From Methylomarinum vadi (GTDB taxonomy: Bacteria > Pseudomonadota > Gammaproteobacteria > Methylococcales > Methylomonadaceae): DNA of 64,000 nt. Under the pieces are notes generated by a model. It saw nothing but the letters and a program-made list of their open reading frames with translations, was not told the DNA's origin and did not search any database. A program made the position numbers and the translations under genes. Below, in pieces: positions 58,315 to 64,000 of this stretch (position 1 is the stretch's first letter; each line of letters opens with the position of its first letter). The stretch is taken from contig NZ_JPON01000001.1 in assembly GCF_000733935.1 (NCBI RefSeq), positions 1,713,501 through 1,777,500 on the forward strand, read 5' to 3'.

Positions 58315-58902
58315 TTATCCATCATAAGGTTTAAACCACCGGCTTTAGCCGGTCAGCTTTAGCTGCGATAATTTGCCCAAGGAGGTGGCGATGGACTATA
58401 GATACGGCAGCCATACGGTTTACCAAATTGAGTATCATTTTGTTTGGGTTACGAAGTATCGTTATAAAGTGCTGAAGGATGAAATAGCCGAACGAGTGAG
58501 AGACTTGGTGCGGCAGACATGCGAAGCCTTTGAGATACGGATTATCAAAGGTGTCGTGAGCAAAGATCATGTGCACATTTTGGTGAGTGCGCCGCCGACT
58601 ATGGCCCCAAGCGAAATCATGAGGCGAATCAAGGGACGAACTTCGAGCTATCTGTTCGAAGAGTTCCCGCACTTGAAAAAGCGATATTGGGGTCGACATT
58701 TTTGGGCCCGCGGTTATTTTTGCGCCACAGTGGGGCAAATGACTGATGAGATGATAAAGCAATATTTGGAGCATCACTTTGAACCTAATCCAAACGATAA
58801 TTTCAAGATGGAGCCCGACTAAGACGCGTCGTTTAGTCGACGCGTATCCGGACTTTCAGTCCGTTATTGGAACCCACCCGCTTGAGCGGGTGGTTGTTTA
58901 GT
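58315..58902 (+). mobile_element. IS200-like element, copy C, 588 bp, intact
   Basis: Same ends and length as copies A and B, next to TTAA (58311-58314), within the end region of an IS1380-family remnant. The homologous region at 57873-57895 in element 2 has the same TTAA without an insertion, which serves as an empty-site reference. Confidence 0.93.
58391..58822 (+). CDS. tnpA: IS200 transposase TnpA, intact
   Basis: Y1 HUH transposase of 143 residues behind an AAGGAGGT ribosome site. HUH motif His60-Val-His62 (SKDHVHILVS), conserved GYFCATVG near 108-115 and catalytic Tyr125 (EMIKQYLEHH). Codon 105 is TGG; in copies A and B it is TGA. Single-strand transposition of the IS200/IS605 type is expected, cutting at the ends next to TTAA. 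No tnpB gene accompanies any copy. Confidence 0.94.
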   Translation: MDYRYGSHTVYQIEYHFVWVTKYRYKVLKDEIAERVRDLVRQTCEAFEIRIIKGVVSKDHVHILVSAPPTMAPSEIMRRIKGRTSSYLFEEFPHLKKRYWGRHFWARGYFCATVGQMTDEMIKQYLEHHFEPNPNDNFKMEPD

Positions 58903-59095
58903 CCTGAGTTTTCCAAAATTCGGAGATTTTATAGCGCTATCAATAAAGGCGAGTTTGACTGATAATCAACTCGGCGCTGAAACGCAGTCGTAAAACTTCT
59001 CTGATTTTTCGCATTGCAATTCGTTTGGCTGCCATATCCTGTTCCAAAAATCGGCACAGGATACTCAAGATTAAAAAAAACAATGCGTTAGGAAG

Positions 59096-59250
59096 GATTC
59101 TGGCAATCTGAACAGCGATTCCGGCAACTTGAACACCGATTCTGGAAATTGCCCCAAAAGTGTTCAACTTGAATCAGAATCAGTGTTCAACTTCGATCAG
59201 AATAACTGTTCAGATTGAATCAGAATCGGTGTTCAGGTTGGGCCAGAATA
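59096..59250. repeat. Two opposed blocks of degenerate 21/23-bp repeats
   Basis: Block 1 (59096-59158) has three units with a 21-bp period, GATTCTGGCAATCTGAACAG and variants. Block 2 (59161-59250) has four units with a 23-bp period, each starting TGTTCA and ending CAGAAT(A/C). Block 1 in reverse reads TGTTCARRTTGCC(A/G)GAATC, so it is the same motif inverted with two bases fewer. This looks like transposase-binding arrays from two IS ends placed head to head; assignment to IS21-type ends is tentative. Confidence 0.75.
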
Positions 59251-59251
59251 T

Positions 59252-59534
59252 ACACAAGTCAAAAATAAACTGGCCGTGGTCGACTATCGCCAACAACCTG
59301 GGCCTAAGCAACTCAGCTTCACCGAACTGAGCGACGATGTTGTCGTGTACGAATACAGCGTCCTGGTGACCTCTCTGGAACAGGAAGCCCTCAACGTGGC
59401 TCAGCTCTATCGGGACCGCGCTGATGCCGAAAACAACTTTGACGAACTGAAGAATCACTGGGGCTGGGGAGGCTTTACCACCCAGGATCTCAAATTGATG
59501 CTGTATGCCATCGGTAAACACAAACCCGCAATGG
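59252..59534 (+). pseudogene. DDE transposase fragment, 5' side of group II intron
   Basis: An open frame of 94 codons reads KNKLAVVDYRQQPGPKQLS and on to YRDRADAENNFDELKNHWGW, a hallmark of IS4/IS1380-type transposases. The N-terminus is missing. After FTTQDLK the frame jumps to LMLYAIGKHK, a region normally about 50 residues later, so an internal deletion is likely. A group II intron then interrupts it. Confidence 0.75.
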
Positions 59535-61366
59535 TCGAGTAGGCCGCGGGAACCGCCCCCACAGCCTCTCACAGAACCGTACGTGAACCTCTCGATTCAT
59601 ACGGCTCTTATCATTCAGTCAGTAACACGTAGCAAAGACCAGTGCACGAACAACTTTGGATATTGGGATTTAACCCGCTGGATCCATCGCTTCGCTCGCT
59701 TGTGATTGCTGCCGTGCTTTTTGTATTTCCGCTTGACCCATTTCAAGATCAGTCGATCCAGATGATGCGCCAGAAAAAGCAGACTCGATTTGAAAAAGAT
59801 ATTATAGTAGTTAATCCAACCACGAATGACCGGATTGATTCTCTGCGCCAATTCGCCAATCGTGTACTCTCTTCTGCGCGGGAGTTTCCAATCCCTGATC
59901 TCCGCATAGATTGATTTCTTGGCTTTCGGAGCGATTGCCGGCGAAAAATTCACGAAGTATTGACCATATCGATTGCGCGAGAGTCTCGCGCGAAAACAAT
60001 ACCCCAGAAAATCAAAACTGACCACAGGATAGTGGTCTGTTCGATTATCATCCTGGCAATACACAATTTTCGTTTTCGCCGGGTGCAACTCGACTCCGCA
60101 CTGCTCCAGTCGGGCCGCAATCGCCTGTTTCAGGCTTTTCGCTTCCTCTTCAGATCGGCAGCATCGTCAGCATATCTCTCAAAGGGAATGCCGGGGTAGT
60201 TTCGCTCCATCCAGTGATCGAACCCATAGTGCAGAAAAAGATTGGCCAATAGCGGACTGATGACTCCACCTTGCGGTGTCCCCAGCGTCCTTTCTTCTAC
60301 GGTCCCACACGGCAACTGAACTGAGGCTTTCAGCCATCTTTCGATGTACAGAAGTATCCAGGGTTCTTGTGTGTGTTTCTGCACCGCCCGTAACAGCAGT
60401 TCATGGGGAATCGTATCAAAGAAACCTTTGATATCTAAATCGATGACCCAGTCATACTGCCAACAGCGTTTCCGGGTTTGTGCCAGCGCATCATGCGCTG
60501 AACGGTTGGGCCGATAACCGTAGGAATCGTGATGGAAGATCCTTTCCAGCTCCGGTTCCAGGTAGGTTTTCACAACCATTTGGGCAATCCGGTCACCCAC
60601 CGTGGGAATGCCCAGCGAGCGACTTTCCCCATTCCCTTTGGGGATGTCGACCCGACGGATCATCGGTGGCATATAGCTCCCCGAGGACAGGCGATTCCAG
60701 ATCTTGTACAGATTGTTTTTCAGGTCTTTTTCAAAGTCCTCAATCGAGCACTGATCGACACCGCAGCCGCCCCGGTTACGCTTCACCCGCTGGTAACTTT
60801 CCCAGACGATGGTTTTGGATATACAAAATGACTTTGTTTTACTCAATCTGTTCCTCCGAATCGAGTCCGTTGACAAAACGGTAAAACTGAATGATTTGCC
60901 CCCTTCGCTCCAGTTCCATTACAGAACCTTCCTCACTACTACAAGGCAATCCGCCCCTGTACCGGGTATTGGTACTCTCACGGGCTAACCCGTTTCTTCC
61001 TTGACATCCCGGTGACAGGTTCCCACGTTCCGTAGTTAAGCCTGTGATCAGTTCGCGCCATCTCTATACCGGCCGCCGCATGATCAGTAATCGGATTGCT
61101 TTCATGCTTATCCCGGGAATGTCCAAGCTTCCCGGTTTTGACGACAACAGTCGGTTTTTCGATACCTCATCAATGGTTCACTTGCGCTCGCCTCCTGATC
61201 ACGCACCTGACATCTATACCATGCCTTTTCTTCATCGCTCACTACCAAAGCTCTTTACTTCAGCAGCATGAAGGGGTTTGACGCCTGCTTCCGAAAGCCG
61301 ACGCCGAGGGGCCCGCCCTCATCTTCACTACAGTTACAGTTTCTTCTGAAACTTTACGTGGCACAC
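59535..61366 (-). mobile_element. Group II intron, about 1.8 kb
   Basis: On the minus strand it begins GTGTGCCACG at 61366 (GUGYG consensus) and ends near 59535 after a domain V-like hairpin GAGCCGTATG...CACGTACGGTTC at about 59575-59608. It encodes a reverse transcriptase in domain IV. The 5' exon side has a perfect hairpin CCGCCTGTCAGGCGG followed by TTTT, a site type used by class C introns, though the class is not settled. Exact ends may be off by a few bases. Confidence 0.8.
59615..60846 (-). pseudogene. ltrA: Group II intron reverse transcriptase/maturase, frameshifted
   Basis: The likely start is TTG at 60846 behind GGAGGAA, giving SKTKSFCISKTIVWESYQRV. RT motifs are intact up to FERYADDA, including GYRPNRSAHDAL, DLDIKGFFDTIPHELL and GTPQGGVISPLLANLFLHY. 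After YADDA the frame breaks: VVHC is missing and the sequence continues in another frame as RSEEEAKSLKQAIAARLEQC, then HPAKTKIVYC and the maturase domain to the stop at 59615. A 10-bp loss explains this, since 1232 bp + 10 is a multiple of three. A 26-codon ORF (60839-60919) precedes and overlaps the start. Confidence 0.85.
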
Positions 61367-61579
61367 TTGGACAAAACCGCCTGACAGGCGGCAGTACTCA
61401 CGCCGAAGCGGAAAAAGTGGAACAGCGCTATTGCCGCTTTTTTCAAAGAACTTCGGGCAACTGCGGAGCAGTTGACGGATCGTCAACGCTGGTGTCGAAT
61501 CCTGAGTTTAGCTCTCGTGAAATACTTACAAGGGCGCCAATTGCATCCGCCTGAATGTTTGCCGGCACCTAGCTGTTGA
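61367..61579 (+). pseudogene. DDE transposase fragment, 3' side of group II intron
   Basis: Continues the transposase: one frame reads GQNRLTGGSTHAEAEKVEQ (61370-61426), then after a frameshift FFKELRATAEQLTDRQRW to PPECLPAPSC and a TGA at 61577-61579. The RATAEQL...RQRWCRILS...LVKYLQGRQL segment is a typical C-terminus of this transposase group. It is separately damaged and inactive. Confidence 0.75.
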
Positions 61580-62012
61580 ATGCAGATATTGCCGGTAGAA
61601 AATTGCTCCTGCATTTTCGACATTCCCGACTTCCTTGTCGGTCAGAGCCTAAATCTGCCGTCTGTGTAGGCAAAGCTTCCGCGTCCTGCTCACGCTCCTT
61701 ACCTACGTCCCTGTAGGCAAAGCTTCCGCGTCCTGCTTATTCACAGGGACGTGATGTATGCCGGTTTTGCTGGTAGAAAATTGCTCCTGCATTTTCTATC
61801 TTTCCACCATCCTTGGCGGTCAAAGCAAAAACCGGTCACGCAAAGCACAGGGATGTGCTGAATGCAGATTTTGCAGGAGCATAAATCTGCCTTGCTTATG
61901 ACCGCCAAGGATGGCGGAAATGCCGATATTGCAAGGAGCCCTTATTTATCGGCCGTCCCTGTAGGCAAAGCTTCCGCTCCTGCTCACGCTCCTTACCTAC
62001 ATCCCTGTAGGC
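61580..62012. repeat. Repeat-rich spacer before the rRNA terminator
   Basis: GTAGGCAAAGCTTCCGC occurs at 61666, 61713 and 61961, with a shortened copy at 62007; CTGCTCACGCTCCTTACCTAC follows two of them. GGTAGAAAATTGCTCCTGCA occurs at 61594 and 61772, with inverted versions (GCAGGAGCATAAATCTGCC) at about 61877. No coding frame. These look like degenerate copies of a dispersed non-coding repeat. Confidence 0.7.
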
Positions 62013-62049
62013 AAAAAAAAACCCGTCCAGGATTCTGAACGGGTTTTTT
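62013..62049 (-). terminator. Rho-independent terminator of the rRNA operon
   Basis: On the minus strand a stem ACCCGTTCAG/CTGGACGGGT with a short loop is followed by at least eight T, just past the 5S gene. Confidence 0.9.
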
Positions 62050-62058
62050 GGATTAAAC

Positions 62059-62176
62059 GCTTGGCGATTCCCTACTTTCACATGGCAACCTGCCACACTA
62101 TCATCGGCGCTAAGAGGTTTCACTACCGAGTTCGGGATGGGATCGGGTGGTTCACTCTCGCTATGTTCACCAAGCA
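62059..62176 (-). rRNA. rrf: 5S ribosomal RNA
   Basis: About 118 nt on the minus strand, starting TGCTTGGTGAACATAGCGAG and ending in the pairing complement GGGAATCGCCAAGC. Internal CCCGATCCCATCCCGAACTC and GCGCCGATGATAG segments are standard 5S features. It is followed by the operon terminator. Confidence 0.95.
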
Positions 62177-62331
62177 AACGGTGTTAGTGGGATTTTAGTT
62201 TTTTACCCACTGTCATGGTCAGCTCAGCTTTCACTGTCTAACCCATGGAAATCTGTATCAGTTCTCGTGCATTGAGCGGTTATTAGCTTTTATACAACAC
62301 GCTCTCGATTCGCAAACCGATTGGGTGTTAT

Positions 62332-64000
<1,669 letters not shown>

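Larger units (their letters stand above)
58277..59095 (-). mobile_element. IS1380-family remnant (right end and transposase tail), split by IS200 copy C
   Basis: From CCTGAATCTGTGACTT at 58277 the sequence follows, in reverse, the right-end region of element 2, including the shared segment GGAGATTTTATA at 58921. IS200 copy C interrupts it at 58315-58902. At 58940-59050 a minus-strand frame ends in RKIREVLRLRFSAELIIS, a weak match to the C-terminus of the element 2 transposase. The rest is missing, so this is an inert fragment of a related but diverged element. The right limit is approximate. Confidence 0.7.

Noticed and set aside
58331..58777. 148-residue frames opposite each IS200 transposase
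   Set aside because: They are shadows of tnpA, present with each copy, and have no ribosome site or protein-like composition.
59096..59250. CRISPR array
   Set aside because: Units are directly adjacent with only two bases between them and they change orientation; there are no spacers and no cas genes.

Overview
The window looks like the chromosome of a gammaproteobacterial (type I) methanotroph or methylotroph, close to Methylobacter, Methylomonas or Methylomicrobium. The argument is gene content: a ribulose-monophosphate formaldehyde-fixing pair (hexulose-phosphate synthase and isomerase) lies near a complete Entner-Doudoroff branch (zwf, pgl, edd, eda), and a Pseudomonas-type polar flagellar/chemotaxis cluster follows. 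No methane or methanol oxidation gene is present, so the assignment is an inference.

Layout. 1-11.1 kb is central carbon metabolism: an edge-truncated repeat protein with eight (T/S)GVxxY(L/I/M) motifs, hps-phi, a NagD-type HAD phosphatase, dhaK and dhaL in convergent orientation, a PfkB sugar kinase, then zwf-pgl-edd-eda and xthA. 12-16 kb holds a short-chain dehydrogenase, a DUF3592 membrane protein and an unrecognised gene. A complete IS1380-family element (16108-17689, TTAG duplication) follows. 17.8-37.7 kb is one long minus-strand motility locus: fliL-fliM-fliN-fliO-fliP-fliQ-fliR-flhB-flhA-flhF-fleN-fliA-cheY-cheZ-cheA-cheB-motC-motD-parC-parP-cheW and two small genes. Two copies of a ~154-bp non-coding, MITE-like repeat lie in it, one between fliM and fliN. 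38-53 kb is housekeeping: a sulfide:quinone-reductase-like flavoprotein, a BarA-type hybrid kinase, fimV, asd, leuD, leuC, adk and several small conserved genes.

53-62 kb is an accessory, mobile-element-rich zone: a frameshifted PrcB-like lipoprotein, a lone sulfotransferase, a HEAT-like gene split by a second IS1380-family element, a third IS1380-family remnant with an IS200 copy nested in it, inverted blocks of 21/23-bp repeats, a decayed DDE transposase interrupted by a group II intron whose reverse transcriptase is frameshifted, and a repeat-rich spacer. The window ends in the 5S gene and the 3' part of the 23S gene of an rRNA operon on the minus strand.

Three IS200-like copies of exactly 588 bp (39826-40413, 47100-47687, 58315-58902) each sit directly next to TTAA. 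Two share a nonsense codon that removes the presumed catalytic tyrosine; the third is intact. The metabolic genes fit together: formaldehyde is fixed onto ribulose-5-phosphate, isomerised to fructose-6-phosphate and cleaved through 6-phosphogluconate and KDPG to pyruvate and glyceraldehyde-3-phosphate. The motility genes encode the export gate, switch, polar placement proteins, sigma-28 and a CheA/CheW/CheY/CheZ/CheB pathway with a MotCD stator and ParC/ParP array positioning. No tRNA or CRISPR array was seen.
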